In this document: positions 26,114 through 35,476 of the stretch, one piece after another | Layout of the letters: every line of letters begins with the position of its first letter | Numbering within the stretch: the first letter of the stretch is position 1 | Assembly: GCF_040126305.1 (NCBI RefSeq) | Contig: NZ_CP149511.1 | Coordinates: 1 to 64,000 of the forward strand | DNA from: Pararhizobium sp. A13 | Lineage (GTDB): Bacteria; Pseudomonadota; Alphaproteobacteria; Rhizobiales; Rhizobiaceae | Reading direction: 5' to 3' | DNA length: 64,000 nucleotides | Program-made: the position numbers and the translations under genes | Notes under the pieces: generated by a model | What the model saw: only the letters and a program-made list of their open reading frames with translations | Database searches by the model: none | Told to the model about the DNA's origin: nothing

Positions 26114-26634
26114 GGTCAGGGTCGCTGCGCAGGCGTTCGACGTTGGCCCTCGCCTTAGCGGTGGGTGTCGTGTTCGCAGCTAATGCCGACTGGCACCCAC
26201 CGTTCGCAGCGTACAGGACAGCAGCCAGGCCATATCCGCTAGAATCGACTTAAGTTGAGTTTACAGTGTCGATGTGAAAGCCGCGGCCGGTCCAGCCCGT
26301 CGGCGAGGTCAAGATGCTTGGGGCTCGGGCCGCCCTTGTTGCGTGTCTTAAGATGGGTGCTTCGATCATCAACCGCTCGGGGCGTTCTTATCTTGCCGGC
26401 GAGCGCCGCGGGTCGCGCTCGGGCTGTTTTCCAAGGCATGTCTCGACGGTTTGGCGAAGAGAATTCCCACTGTACACCCAGGAGCGTGGACAGGCCTTCC
26501 ACCGCCTGCCGAACGGAACGACGTTTTGGCGACGTAACCTCTGGCTCGACTAGGAAACCAGCCTACAACAGCCGTTCTCGCAGGGCGACCGGCAGCAGCC
26601 TTTGCAATGCCTGATAATCCCGGTTAGCAAATGG
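26114..26634. other. Intergenic stretch without a recognisable gene
   Basis: 521 bp between the lipoprotein hydrolase and a convergent TetR gene. Overlapping short frames occur on both strands, but none shows a family motif, signal peptide or good ribosome site. Confidence 0.5.
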
Positions 26635-27300
26635 CTAGTCGTGACCATGCGCGAGGGGTGCAGGCTGGGCTGGCGTACCCGTCGGCCGAGGGAATCTCGG
26701 CCCGTACGAATCCGAGGCGCCGCGTGCGGATATCTGTTGCGCAAAGGCGTCGGCGTTGCGTGCCGTCGCGTCGATCCTGCTCACGCTGAAAAGCCATGAA
26801 GCCTGCTCGACAAGCGCGACGACGATGCGGGCGGCGAGGTCGACCGACCCGACCGCCAGCAGGCCGGCCGATTGGGCATCGGCCAGGTCCCCCCTCAGGC
26901 GGGCCTGCACCGCCTGGGCGACGTCCGGTAGCATAACGGCTGCGCGGGCGGCGAGACGTGCCTGCGCTGGCGCCGCCGCCAGGGAGCGAAGCAATGTGAT
27001 CACGGCCGTGGCCATGCGGGTCAGCGGATTGTCGACGGCCAGACGGGCGGGCTCCAAACGCTCGCTCAACTCCGCGATAAGCGCGTCGCCCAGCTCAGCC
27101 TCCAGAGCCGGAAGGTCCCGAAAATGCAGGTAAAAGGTCCCCTTCGCCAGCCCTGCGGTCTGGATCACCGCCTCCACCGTCACGGAGGCTCTGCCCGGGG
27201 CGGCATAGCAGGCGCGCGCGGCCTCAAGGATCGCGGCGCGGGTGCGGGCACGCTTTGCCTCGCCGATCGACGCCCGACGCTCCAGATTTACCCGTGCCAT
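26635..27300 (-). CDS. TetR/AcrR family regulator
   Basis: Repressor-type protein of 221 residues. Seen: RTRAAILEAARACYAAPGRASVTVEAVIQTAGLAKGTFYLHF (residues 18-60), a textbook TetR HTH, then an Ala-rich helical domain and a Pro-rich C-terminal tail. ATG 27300 has AGGAG five bases upstream. There is no obvious partner gene: the divergent side holds about 200 bp of non-coding DNA and then a small minus-strand ORF. Its target may be distant. Confidence 0.88.
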   Translation of the reverse strand: MARVNLERRASIGEAKRARTRAAILEAARACYAAPGRASVTVEAVIQTAGLAKGTFYLHFRDLPALEAELGDALIAELSERLEPARLAVDNPLTRMATAVITLLRSLAAAPAQARLAARAAVMLPDVAQAVQARLRGDLADAQSAGLLAVGSVDLAARIVVALVEQASWLFSVSRIDATARNADAFAQQISARGASDSYGPRFPRPTGTPAQPAPLAHGHD

Positions 27301-27503
27301 CACCGCTCCTAAGTAAGCCGACAGCAGTCAGGTCGCGCGCTCAGTTCATCGTTTGTTCCCTGCTGGGTCGCCATCCTCTGGTGAGGGCTCTGCTTTCCTC
27401 TTCCGAATACCCCTGCGCGCAAGCCCACGTTCCTCTGTTTCCTCCCACCATGGCAGAAGTTCGCCAGGATCAAACGGATACTTTTTTACATCCCGCTTTT
27501 CCC

Positions 27504-27668
27504 CTACGGCACGGTCGCGCACCTCGCGAATGCTCCAATCGGTAAATCGGCCGTCAGCGCCGCCGCATGGAAGGTGGCCAAAAGGTCGTCACCCGTGGAG
27601 CGGCGCATGACTTGCTCCAGCTGATAGATGGACACGAACAAGGGAACCCGTTTGTCCTCTGGTGCCAT
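27504..27668 (-). CDS. Small hypothetical protein (54 residues)
   Basis: Begins MAPEDKRVPLFVSIYQLEQVM and continues with RRSTGDDLLATFHAAALTAD. A good ribosome site, AAGGAG, lies six bases before the ATG at 27668. It is 84 bp downstream of the sensor-cyclase gene on the same strand, so it may be its last operon member. No family was recognised, and the last few codons look less protein-like. Confidence 0.4.
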   Translation of the reverse strand: MAPEDKRVPLFVSIYQLEQVMRRSTGDDLLATFHAAALTADLPIGAFARCATVP

Positions 27669-27752
27669 TTCCGGCTCCTTCTTGGCGGCATCTTCTCCGC
27701 TTCGGCAATCATGGTTTCTCGCTGCGCCTTTCGAAGAATTAAGGCGACGCCG

Positions 27753-29345
27753 TCATGGAGCGCCGTCGAGCGCGGCCATGGCGTCCGCCAGCGCCTTTCG
27801 GACACGTAATTTCTCCTCAGGGTCGAGCTGGCCGATGTCGAGATGAAGGTCAAGCCCGACCAGGTGCTCGCTCAGGATTCGGGCCTTTTTGTCGGCACCG
27901 GCCAGCAGGCCGTCTATCATATAGGGCACAATCTCGCGTTGGATGCCCTTCATTGTAATCGGCGGAAGCGCATGCGCATCGACGATATCCTGCACCAGCG
28001 CATAGGTTTCGTAGCTGATGACGATCTTGCCGCCTTCGGCGATGCTCTGCAGCCGTGCGGCGAGGTTCGCCTCGGCGCCGATGATCGTGTAGTCCATCCG
28101 GTCGTTGCTGCCGAAGTTTCCAACATTGCAATAGCCGGTATTGATCCCCATGCGTACCACGAAGGGTTCCTCCGTGCCGTCGCTGCGCCACTTTGCCTTC
28201 AGTTCACCCAGTCGCTGCTGCATGTCCATCGCCATGCGAATGCAGGCCTTGGCGTCTTCGGTCGCTCCCTTTGTCTCGGGATCACCGAAGAAGACGAGGA
28301 TCGCGTCGCCAATGAACTTGTCGATCGTGCCGCCATGGCCCAGCGCTATGTTCGACATCTCCGTCAGATATTCGTTCAGCATCTCCGTCAGCGCTTCCGG
28401 CTGAAGCCGCTCCGTGGTCGCCGTGAAATCCTTGATGTCAGAAAAGAAGATCGTCAGTCGCTTCCGCTCGGTGTGAACCACCACGTCCTTCTGCCCACTG
28501 AAGATGCTCTTGTAGATCTGCGGCGAGAGATAGCGCGAAATCTTGAGCGAGATGCTGGCCAGGAACTCATTGGCCGCTTCCAGCTCCCGGTTGAAGTTTT
28601 TGATGACGCGCGCGTGCCGTCGCTGCAAAACGATGAAGGTCATGCCCACGATCGCGACGAAGAAAAAATAGAGCAGCAGATATTTGAAGGCAAATGCGTT
28701 ACGGGCGAAGGGCTGGGTAATCGTCACCTCCTGGATGCCGCGTACGTCGCCAACCTTCCAGTCCGTTTTCGGGCTTTCCGGATGGCTGTTGTGGCAGGCC
28801 ACGCAAGCCGGCCCCATGACGACCGGCGTGACCAGGCGGTAAATGTTGTTGAAACCTTCGCGCGCAATGTTCGTCACGGTCTGCTTCGAATCCGCCCGCA
28901 GCGTGGCGAGCGCCGAGGTCTCGAAGGCATCCATCGGATGCGCGGTGCGGTTCTTGAACGGCAGGTCGGAGATGAAGCGATAGGAGATGTTGGCTTGTTG
29001 CTCCTTGATGACGCTGCCAAGTTCCAGTGAGAGCGTCGCTGGCAACGGAATCGCGCCGGGGATGGTCGCGTAATTGTGCGAGATGACCGTCTCGGTCGCC
29101 TGTCCGTCCGCATGGGCGGCCAATACCCGGCCCACCACGTTCGTCGCATAATAGGAACGGATACTGGTAATCAGTGAACTCATGTCCTGCGCCTGCCGCT
29201 GCAGGGCATCACGCGAGAGGCTGTTGATATCGAGCCATACTGCGAGCGGAAGACCGGCAATCATCAGCAGCACGATCAGCACGAGCAGCCGCGCTCCGAA
29301 GCGGCTGTCGGCGAGGTTCTGTCGCAACTTGTCGGTAACAGCCAT
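27753..29345 (-). CDS. Class III adenylate/guanylate cyclase with Tll0287/DUF3365 haem-type sensor
   Basis: Membrane receptor cyclase of 530 residues. Seen: N-terminal TM about 18-38, a periplasmic Tll0287-like (DUF3365) domain with the haem c attachment motif CVACH at 181-185, a second TM about 222-240, a coiled linker, and a class III cyclase domain from about 295 with metal-binding Asp303 (FSDIKDF) and Asp347 (FIGDAILVFFG) and the DYTIIGAEANLAARL block. Known: Tll0287-type domains can bind haem c and sense redox state or gases. Inferred: it couples periplasmic redox or NO/CO signals to cAMP or cGMP. A multihaem cytochrome is encoded 13 kb away, and a second, broken cyclase is adjacent. Confidence 0.9.
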   Translation of the reverse strand: MAVTDKLRQNLADSRFGARLLVLIVLLMIAGLPLAVWLDINSLSRDALQRQAQDMSSLITSIRSYYATNVVGRVLAAHADGQATETVISHNYATIPGAIPLPATLSLELGSVIKEQQANISYRFISDLPFKNRTAHPMDAFETSALATLRADSKQTVTNIAREGFNNIYRLVTPVVMGPACVACHNSHPESPKTDWKVGDVRGIQEVTITQPFARNAFAFKYLLLYFFFVAIVGMTFIVLQRRHARVIKNFNRELEAANEFLASISLKISRYLSPQIYKSIFSGQKDVVVHTERKRLTIFFSDIKDFTATTERLQPEALTEMLNEYLTEMSNIALGHGGTIDKFIGDAILVFFGDPETKGATEDAKACIRMAMDMQQRLGELKAKWRSDGTEEPFVVRMGINTGYCNVGNFGSNDRMDYTIIGAEANLAARLQSIAEGGKIVISYETYALVQDIVDAHALPPITMKGIQREIVPYMIDGLLAGADKKARILSEHLVGLDLHLDIGQLDPEEKLRVRKALADAMAALDGAP

Positions 29346-29513
29346 CTGGTTTCTGCATGCGGTTGATCAATGCAACCTACAGCATGACGTGTAGATCTGT
29401 GCAACGGTTTTGCACGCGTAATGCGGAAACATGAAACGTGGAGGTAGGGCAACGCCGTAGCGTCATAGCGCCATACGTGGCGCCCAGCGTTAATCGGAGA
29501 ACAGAAACGCTGG

Positions 29514-29711
29514 TTCGCACTGGACAACGTCCGCAACCGGTTCAGCGATCAGGTCCGGGACTACTTCACCGAATGGCGCAGTGCGCTCGCCTCTGCTCTC
29601 GAGAGGGCGGGATGCCCCGAACGTGATGCACTTACGCTTGCCGAGGAGACAGTAGTTGCCGTTCAAGGGGCCCTGGTGCTCGCCAGAGCACTCGACGAGC
29701 CCTCGAGCGGG
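29514..29711 (+). pseudogene. TetR regulator C-terminal remnant
   Basis: About 60 codons on the plus strand read FSDQVRDYFTEWRSALASALERAG, then AEETVVAVQGALVLARALDEPS, a close fit to the end of the TetR ligand domain (YxaF/LmrA type). No HTH precedes it, and the frame lacks a start codon with a ribosome site. It lies just upstream of the broken cyclase gene. Confidence 0.6.
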
Positions 29712-29874
29712 TCCAGTCCAGACTTGTTGCTGCGCCCCATGGGGGCGACCAGACGTGACCATGCCCAAAAGCGGTCTTTCCTCCGATCTCGCTGGCGACA
29801 AACATCTGTGAATGTGGGAAAATGCGCGCATATTAAGCCCAACGATATCGTGCGCCGCAGGAGCGGTCACCGCT

Positions 29875-31694
29875 GTGGATCGAAAGCTTGCAGCCATCCT
29901 TTCAGCCGATGTTGCCGGCTTCAGCCGCCTTGCGGCGCTGGACGAGGAGGGTACGGTTCGCGCACTCGATCTATGCCGCGGTCGGATTACCGAATTGGTT
30001 AGCGAGCATGGCGGCCGTATCTTTGGTAGCGCAGGTGACGGCCTTGTCGCCGAGTTCCCAAGCATGGCGGCCGTATCTTTGGTAGCGCAGGTGACGGCCT
30101 TGTCGCCGAGTTCCCAAGCGCTGTTCAGGCCGTCCGGTGCTCAGTAGAAATCCAGCGCCGTCTTTTCAGTCTCTCAGAAGACCTCCCACCCGATCGCCGC
30201 TTGGAATTCCGCATCGGTGTCAATCTGGGTGACGTCATTGTGTCGGGACACGATCTGCTCGGCGACGGCGTCAATATCGCGGCACGCGTGCAGGAGATCG
30301 CCGCTCCGTCAGGCATCTGCATTTCCGCATCGGTGCGCGAGCATCTCGACGGCAAGGTGCCGTTCGCGCTGACCGGCCTCGGCGAGCGGACCTTGAAGAA
30401 CATCCCCCGGCCAATTTTCGTCTTTCGGGTCGATTGGCAGCAAGAGACGCCTGTCGAAGGCGGCATCGCGTCCGCGCCATCACTTGCGGCCCGCCGTGGC
30501 AAGGACCAGCCGTCGATCGTCGTCATGCCCTTCGACAACCTCAGCGGTCAGGGCGACGAATACTTCGTGGACGGCGTTGTAGAGGAGATCACCGCCGCGC
30601 TCTCGCGCGTTCGGAATTTCTTTGTAATCGCGCGACAGTCCGCATTCACCTACAAGGGACGCTTCGTCGACGTGCGTGAAGTCGGCAGGGAACTCGGCGT
30701 CAATTATGTGGTCGAAGGCACCGTTCGCCGGGGCGGCGACCGACTGCGCATTTCCGTGCAACTGGTCGATGCGGAGACAAGGACCCAGTTCTGGTCCGAT
30801 CGCTACGAGGGCGCAATCGAAGATATTTTCGAGTTCCAGGATCGGATCGCGGCGCAGGTGGCAGGCGCCATTCATCCGGCCATCCGCGATGCCGAGATCG
30901 AGCTGGCCAAACGCAGGCCGCCGACCAGTCTGCGGGCCTATGATCTCGTTATGCGCGCCTACCCAAACCTTTGGGGCCGCCGCAAGGATACCAACAACCA
31001 GGCGATCGAACTGCTTCGGCAAGCGATCGCCGTCGATCCGGGCTATGGCCGCGCGCATGCACTTTTGGCGTGGTGCCACGCCTCAAACGCCTCCTACCTA
31101 TGGACCGAACAACCGGAACGTGAGCTGGAAAAGGCGCGCGCAGCGGTTGAAGCTGCAGGCTCGATCAGCGATGATCCAACCGCGCTGACTGCCGCCGGCG
31201 CGGCAATGAGCATCTGCGGCGACCAGGAGCGCGCCGCCACCTTTATCGAAAAGGCGCTTGCACTTGATCCAAACAATGCCTGGGCATGGGCGCGCCTGGG
31301 CTGGATCGCGATCTACAAGGACGAAGCCAATCGCGCAACGGAACGCTTCCAGCGTGGGATGACCCTGAGCCCAAGAGATCCGCTTGCATTCAACATGAGA
31401 TTGGGGATGGCCTTTTCCTTGGCCATGGAAGGTTCTCTTTCACAGGCCATCGCGATAGCCCAGGAGGTCATCAACAGCTATCCTGACGTGACTTGGTCCT
31501 ATCGCCACCTCGCCGCCTGGTCGGCGATGAGCGGAGACTTGGAGACCGCCCGATGGGCCGCGCAGAAGCTATTGGCGGCCGAGCCAGGCTTTACAATCGA
31601 GTGGTATCGAGCGCTGCCCTGGTTTCAAAACATACCGCAGTGGGAAGGTCAGATGGCCGAGGGTTTGCGGCAAGCAGGATTGCCCGAACGCTGA
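29875..31694 (+). pseudogene. Class III cyclase-TolB-TPR protein, frameshifted by a 56-bp tandem duplication
   Basis: The GTG at 29875 starts DRKLAAILSADVAGFSRL, the standard opening of the rhizobial cyclase/TPR family, and continues to GRIFGSAGDGLVAEFPS. There a perfect 56-bp repeat shifts the frame and gives a TAG at 30145. In the other frame the gene goes on with RLEFRIGVNLGDVIV, the rest of the cyclase domain, a TolB-like segment (PSIVVMPFDNLSGQGDEYF) and at least four TPRs to 31694. Deleting one copy would restore 587 codons. Both metal-binding Asp residues precede the lesion. The rest looks intact, so the mutation is recent or reversible. Confidence 0.85.
30005..30116. repeat. Perfect 56-bp tandem duplication
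   Basis: Positions 30005-30060 and 30061-30116 are identical over all 56 bases (each begins AGCATGGCGG and ends GAGTTCCCA). The length is not a multiple of three, so it breaks the cyclase frame. The repeat is flanked by AGCG on both sides, so slippage or recombination between copies would be expected to excise one unit cleanly. Confidence 0.95.
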
Positions 31695-31729
31695 TTGCCG
31701 TTCAAGCACATACGAGGTCCGCTCCCGGC

Positions 31730-32095
31730 CGAGGATTTGCTCTTTTGGCGGAGCCAGCCAATGTCGTCGCCGATATCGACCGGATGACCAACTTCAGTTC
31801 CCTGTTCGAGCACCATCAGACGGGACGGCCGCCTTCCGGTCTGCGGGTCTTCTATGCGGCGCTGATCGCCGAAGCCACCAATCTCGGCTTCTCCAAGATG
31901 GCGCTTGCCTGCCCCGACATCACCCAACGCCAACTACAGCAGATGGCGATCTGGCGCTTCAGGGAAGAGACCTTCACGCTGGCACTCGCTCGCATGGTCG
32001 GGGCTAGCACGCCGCTCCGTTCTCGGCCGTGTTCGGATCGCATACCGTTTCCTCGTCCGACGGTCAGCATGTTTATCTCGGCATTGATTGGTTCG
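31730..32095 (+). mobile_element. Tn3-family transposase remnant
   Basis: Codons from about 31730 read DIDRMTNFSSLFEHHQTG and then VFYAALIAEATNLGFSKMALACP, followed by WRFREETFTLALARMV, all characteristic of the C-terminal half of Tn3-family transposases. Near 32020 a frameshift is needed to continue with SHTVSSSDGQHVYLG, the family TTSSSDGQ motif. The N-terminal half and the catalytic C-terminus are missing. A resolvase remnant lies 2 kb to the right. Confidence 0.75.
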
Positions 32096-32337
32096 AGCCT
32101 CGAAGAAAGGACCGGAACCCAGGAGGAGCTGTTTCAGGAGCGGATCAACGCCGCTCTACGAGCACTTGACTACGATGTCTTCAGAGAGTTGCTGTAATGG
32201 TCGAAGCACTCGCTATAGCTCGAAGCGAGGCCGTAATCTGAGACAAGATAAATTCATGAATCCCGGGATGTTCGTCAGAAACTGTACGGTTGAATTGACG
32301 GTTCCCCAATAAGTATTCGCCCTCGCCTCCGGGCCTT

Positions 32338-32736
32338 TCAGGATAGAAGACGGCTGGACTGCCCTAAAGCGGAGAGGAGCTTTATTGCCTTCTTGTCGAA
32401 CGAAACGAAAGTCTCGCCACCAAGCCAGCTGCCGTCATAGGCAATAATTCCATCGGCGAAATCACCACCGGCTTCCAGAACCGTCAGGCCCGCGTCGACG
32501 GCGGGTCGATTGACCACTACATTCTCAGTGTTAAGCAAGGCACGGATCGCTGCTGAAACATCTTCCCGTGCAGTCTGGTACTGGCGGGTCAAGACCCAGA
32601 CAAATTCACATAAAGATTGCAGGCTCACCGCAACGATTTCCGAGTTGGCCAGAAGATCGACTGCGGCCCTCGCCTGCTTGGCATCGTCGGCAACAAAGGC
32701 TCGTAGCAACACATTGGTATCTGCGGTCACCTTCAT
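32338..32736 (-). CDS. vapC: PIN-domain toxin of a VapBC pair
   Basis: Predicted ribonuclease of 132 residues. Seen: VTADTNVLLRAF with the catalytic Asp6, a central SLCEFVWVL with acidic Glu, and FADGIIAY followed by FVSFDKKA, giving the four acidic positions of PIN nucleases. Its start overlaps the antitoxin stop by four bases. It would cleave RNA (often tRNA in this family) when freed from VapB. The gene appears intact and sits inside a Tn3 remnant region. Confidence 0.9.
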   Translation of the reverse strand: MKVTADTNVLLRAFVADDAKQARAAVDLLANSEIVAVSLQSLCEFVWVLTRQYQTAREDVSAAIRALLNTENVVVNRPAVDAGLTVLEAGGDFADGIIAYDGSWLGGETFVSFDKKAIKLLSALGQSSRLLS

Positions 32737-32999
32737 GCTTTGTTGGTCCCAGCCATCGCGCCCGCGTCAGCAATGGCGTCGTTTATCTCCTCAACACTGA
32801 GAACCCTGCCATTCGTCTTTCCCTTCAGGAAACCATGGAGATCCCGAAACGAGCCTTTCGATCGAACAGCCACCAGTTCCGCTTTGCCATCCGGCAGCAG
32901 ATTCAGCTCGATTTTTTCACCGGGTCGGATACCCAGATGCTGGAGTATATCTTTGCGAAATGTCACCTGACCGCGTGTCGTTACCGTTAGTGTTGTCAT
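32733..32999 (-). CDS. vapB: AbrB/MazE-fold (SpoVT) antitoxin of a VapBC pair
   Basis: DNA-binding antitoxin of 88 residues. Seen: the swapped-hairpin N-terminus LTVTTRGQVTFRKDILQHLGIRPGEKIEL typical of AbrB-like antitoxins, and a C-terminal tail (LSVEEINDAIADAG) that would wrap the toxin. It precedes the toxin with ATGA coupling. A perfect 12-bp inverted repeat lies 23 bp upstream of its start, fitting autoregulation. Confidence 0.9.
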   Translation of the reverse strand: MTTLTVTTRGQVTFRKDILQHLGIRPGEKIELNLLPDGKAELVAVRSKGSFRDLHGFLKGKTNGRVLSVEEINDAIADAGAMAGTNKA

Positions 33000-33021
33000 A
33001 GCAGTTTCCTTTCAACGACAC

Positions 33022-33049
33022 GAATGTAATGCATCCTTGCATTACATTC
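33022..33049. promoter_or_regulatory. Palindromic operator of the VapBC pair
   Basis: GAATGTAATGCA and TGCATTACATTC form a perfect 12-bp inverted repeat around the four bases TCCT. It lies just upstream of the antitoxin start, where AbrB-like antitoxins bind to repress their own operon. Confidence 0.75.
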
Positions 33050-33053
33050 AACG

Positions 33054-33884
33054 TTACGTGCCGTATGGAGCAAATGCGACAAACCGAAATGCACCTCCTC
33101 GACCTGTTGCACCCACATAGGACGGAATGGTGTTCACCCGAGCGGCAATGTCCTTCTGCGTTGCCCCTGAAGCCAGCGGAAACCTGACATCGTGGAACAC
33201 GAGATCATCCCCGTCGGCATTCTGGAGCGGGGGCATGTCCATTGTCCGCTCAAGCGTGTCGAACAGCCATGAAAGGGTGAACATGGATGCTGCCGCCTGC
33301 AGGTCTTCATCCCTGATGACCGGCAGCTTCTTCGCATTCCTTTTGCCGAACATCTGGCGCAAGCCATCGAACAGCGCGTCGGTGGCTTGTGATGTGAACG
33401 GCAAGAGGCGGCCGGCAAAGACGTTTTTGCCCATGACGGGCACAATCCGGGAAGCGACCCTGTCCCACTGCTTGAGCGTTTTCGTTGCCGTTCCTTCACT
33501 GACGGCGATCGGCTCGCCACCGCGAACAAGATCGCGCGCCATGAGCGACTTCCCTGGAACGACCTCGCTGACCTCATACAGGCTCATGATAGAGATCCGG
33601 AGCGCCTTCATATAGGCCTTCGATTGAGCGTCTTCCTTCCAGCCGCGACGCTTGAGATATTCATCGATGATGTTGCCGCCCTCGACCTCGAAGTCCTCGA
33701 AGGCGCAGCTCCACAGCGTCATGGCCCAGTCGTCGCCGAGAATTTCCGCGATGTCCTCGAATTCCATGTCTCCTGTATCAAGGACCGGTCCGAAATGATC
33801 CTCAAACACGTCCTCGAAGCACTCGCGCCATTCATTGCGGGCAAGGAATTTCATTAGACCCTTGAGGTCATGGCTAGTCGGCAT
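33054..33884 (-). pseudogene. Hypothetical protein truncated at its 3' end
   Basis: 276 codons from ATG 33884, beginning MPTSHDLKGLMKFLARNEW and holding GDMEFEDIAEILGDDWAMTLW, a sequence type I associate with resolvase-linked hypothetical proteins of about 600-700 residues in alphaproteobacteria. The last 20 codons (after FPLASGATQKDIAARVNTIP) look unrelated, and the frame ends against the VapBC operator, so the remaining half appears to be lost. Function unknown. The start overlaps the resolvase remnant's stop by about ten bases. Confidence 0.55.
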
Positions 33885-34060
33885 GTTCGGCGACGATACG
33901 TGAGACAGTCGGTTCGCTGACGTCGTAAAGTCTTGCCATTTCGGCGCCGCTTTTGCGGCCCGACAAGACGCTTTCGGCGATTTCCCGGCATTTTTTCGGA
34001 TCGAGTTTCCTGCAGCGCCCTCCGATCCTGCCTTCAGCCCTTGCTTGGGCAAGGCCGGTC
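33874..34060 (-). pseudogene. Resolvase/invertase C-terminal HTH remnant
   Basis: About 60 codons read GLAQARAEGRIGGR and then KKCREIAESVLSGRKSGAEMARLYDVSEPTVSRIVAEH, the linker and C-terminal HTH of serine resolvases of the Tn3/Hin type. The catalytic N-terminal domain with its Ser is missing. With the transposase remnant at 31730 it suggests that a Tn3-like element once spanned this stretch. Confidence 0.7.
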
Positions 34061-34150
34061 GTGGTGAGAGGATGGCTTGTGCAAAGTTTGGGTTGACCGC
34101 TTTCGATGGCGAGGCGACACTCTACCTGCAGCAAGGCAGGAGAGAAAACG

Positions 34151-34456
34151 ATGGACGAGCCAGACAGGTGGCGCCACATGGCAAGCGCGCCGAAAGATGG
34201 TAGTCGGATCCTCGTCACGGTCCGCCCGTCTGAACAGGGGCCGGCGGAAGTTGACCTCGCCTACTGGTCGAATGGCGATAAGTTCGGCGCAGAAGGCTGG
34301 CGCGCCTCTGATTCCTCCCCCGGTTGCGTCATTGAATATGCCGAGCCCGAGCTGAAGTGCTGGATGCCGATGCCTTCCGCCAATCGCAGCCGCGCATCCA
34401 TGCCCTCACCCTGGGAAGGCGAGGACGCCCAGCAGTTCGACGGGTCGGGGATCTAA
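34151..34456 (+). CDS. Hypothetical protein, DUF551-like
   Basis: Small soluble protein of 101 residues with WRHMASAPKDGSRILVTVR, then VDLAYWSNGDKFGAEGWR and a Trp-Met-Pro-Met-Pro patch. Short proteins with APKDGxxILV followed by AYW and W motifs (DUF551-like) are common in phages and mobile DNA. GGAG lies about nine bases before the ATG at 34151. Function unknown. Confidence 0.6.
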   Translation: MDEPDRWRHMASAPKDGSRILVTVRPSEQGPAEVDLAYWSNGDKFGAEGWRASDSSPGCVIEYAEPELKCWMPMPSANRSRASMPSPWEGEDAQQFDGSGI

Positions 34457-34632
34457 CGGACCCGCTCCAACGTGGTGCAAAGGCCCGATAGCCGTTCGGG
34501 GACATAATCCCTTGAGGAAGGGTGCCTGGTTATTGATATTGAGCCTCGCCGCCCGACGCCAACTCGTAGAAGCCCTTTCAGCCTCGTCCGCAAATTCTTG
34601 CCGTGATGACGCGCTGCGTCCATATAGGCGCC

Positions 34633-35241
34633 ATGACGCTTGATTCGAAAATATTTGTTGGGCTTAGATCTGCCCGCAAAAGGTCCGCTCCCGCCAGCGA
34701 ACCCGCAGGTCCGAAATGCCAATGGGATGGTTGCGAAAAGATTAGCGCGCATCGCGCTCCTGTTGGGCCGGGTGCGGAAGGCCTGTATCTGTTGTTCTGT
34801 CTTGAGCATGTGAAAGAATACAACAAGGGATACAGCTTCACGGCGGCTCCATCGAACGCGGACATCGCCCGCTACCAAAGGGAAGCGGCGACCGGCAGTC
34901 GTCCGACCTTTGGAACCCGTGTCAACCAAGCGACCGAAATCCCGATCCCGTCCACTGTCCGCTCCGGTTCTGCGAAGACATTAAATGCCCGCAGAACCGC
35001 CGCGCACCACCAGGCACAAAAGAGCAGTCTCCAAAGACGAAAACTCAAGGTGCTCGAAGCCAAGGCTTTCGAGACACTCGGTCTTTCGCCGGAGGCGACA
35101 CCGGAGGAAATCAGGAGCCGCTATAAGGAACGGCTCAAAATGCACCATCCCGACGTCAACCAAGGTAGCCGTACCTCCGAAGACGAGCTACGCGCCTCAA
35201 TCGAGGCGCATAAGATCCTCAAACTGAACGGATTTTGCTAA
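34633..35241 (+). CDS. J-domain (DnaJ-like) protein
   Basis: Protein of about 202 residues. Seen: an N-terminal zinc-like CQWDGCEK ... HRAPVG segment and LLFCLEHVKEYNKGYSF, then a C-terminal J-domain fragment FETLGLSPEATPEEIRSRYKERLKMHHPDVNQG carrying the HPD motif. This architecture is widely conserved as a chromosomal J protein in alphaproteobacteria, where J domains stimulate Hsp70. ATG 34633 starts the homology but has no strong ribosome site. It may be a diverged, transferred copy. Confidence 0.75.
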   Translation: MTLDSKIFVGLRSARKRSAPASEPAGPKCQWDGCEKISAHRAPVGPGAEGLYLLFCLEHVKEYNKGYSFTAAPSNADIARYQREAATGSRPTFGTRVNQATEIPIPSTVRSGSAKTLNARRTAAHHQAQKSSLQRRKLKVLEAKAFETLGLSPEATPEEIRSRYKERLKMHHPDVNQGSRTSEDELRASIEAHKILKLNGFC

Positions 35242-35476
35242 GGCTCACTCATTGGATTGCCGTGTAGGCCCATCCAATCCCACGCGGAGCGTCTGCCCAT
35301 CTGTTTCAAGAGAAAGCCAAAATCGGCGATCTGAAAGGATATGAACCGACGCTATTGTATCCAAACGCTTATCATTCCCTTTGCGTCGTGTGACTAGATT
35401 TTTGCCATCATCAGGAACCACCCGCAGAGGTGAGCCGGGCTGCGGACCCGGCCAAGGCGGGTCCGCATCTCGTCCG

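Noticed and set aside
26255..26614. Overlapping plus-strand frames between hydrolase and TetR genes
   Set aside because: Composition is typical of random GC-rich frames and no motif is present.
27843..29030. Plus-strand open frame of 395 codons opposite the sensor cyclase
   Set aside because: Antisense to a gene with clear cyclase and haem motifs; no domain seen.
32100..32197. Plus-strand tail reading EELFQERINAALRAL before a stop, after the Tn3 fragment
   Set aside because: It may be the end of a real protein but is too short and lacks a recognisable family; left within the remnant region.
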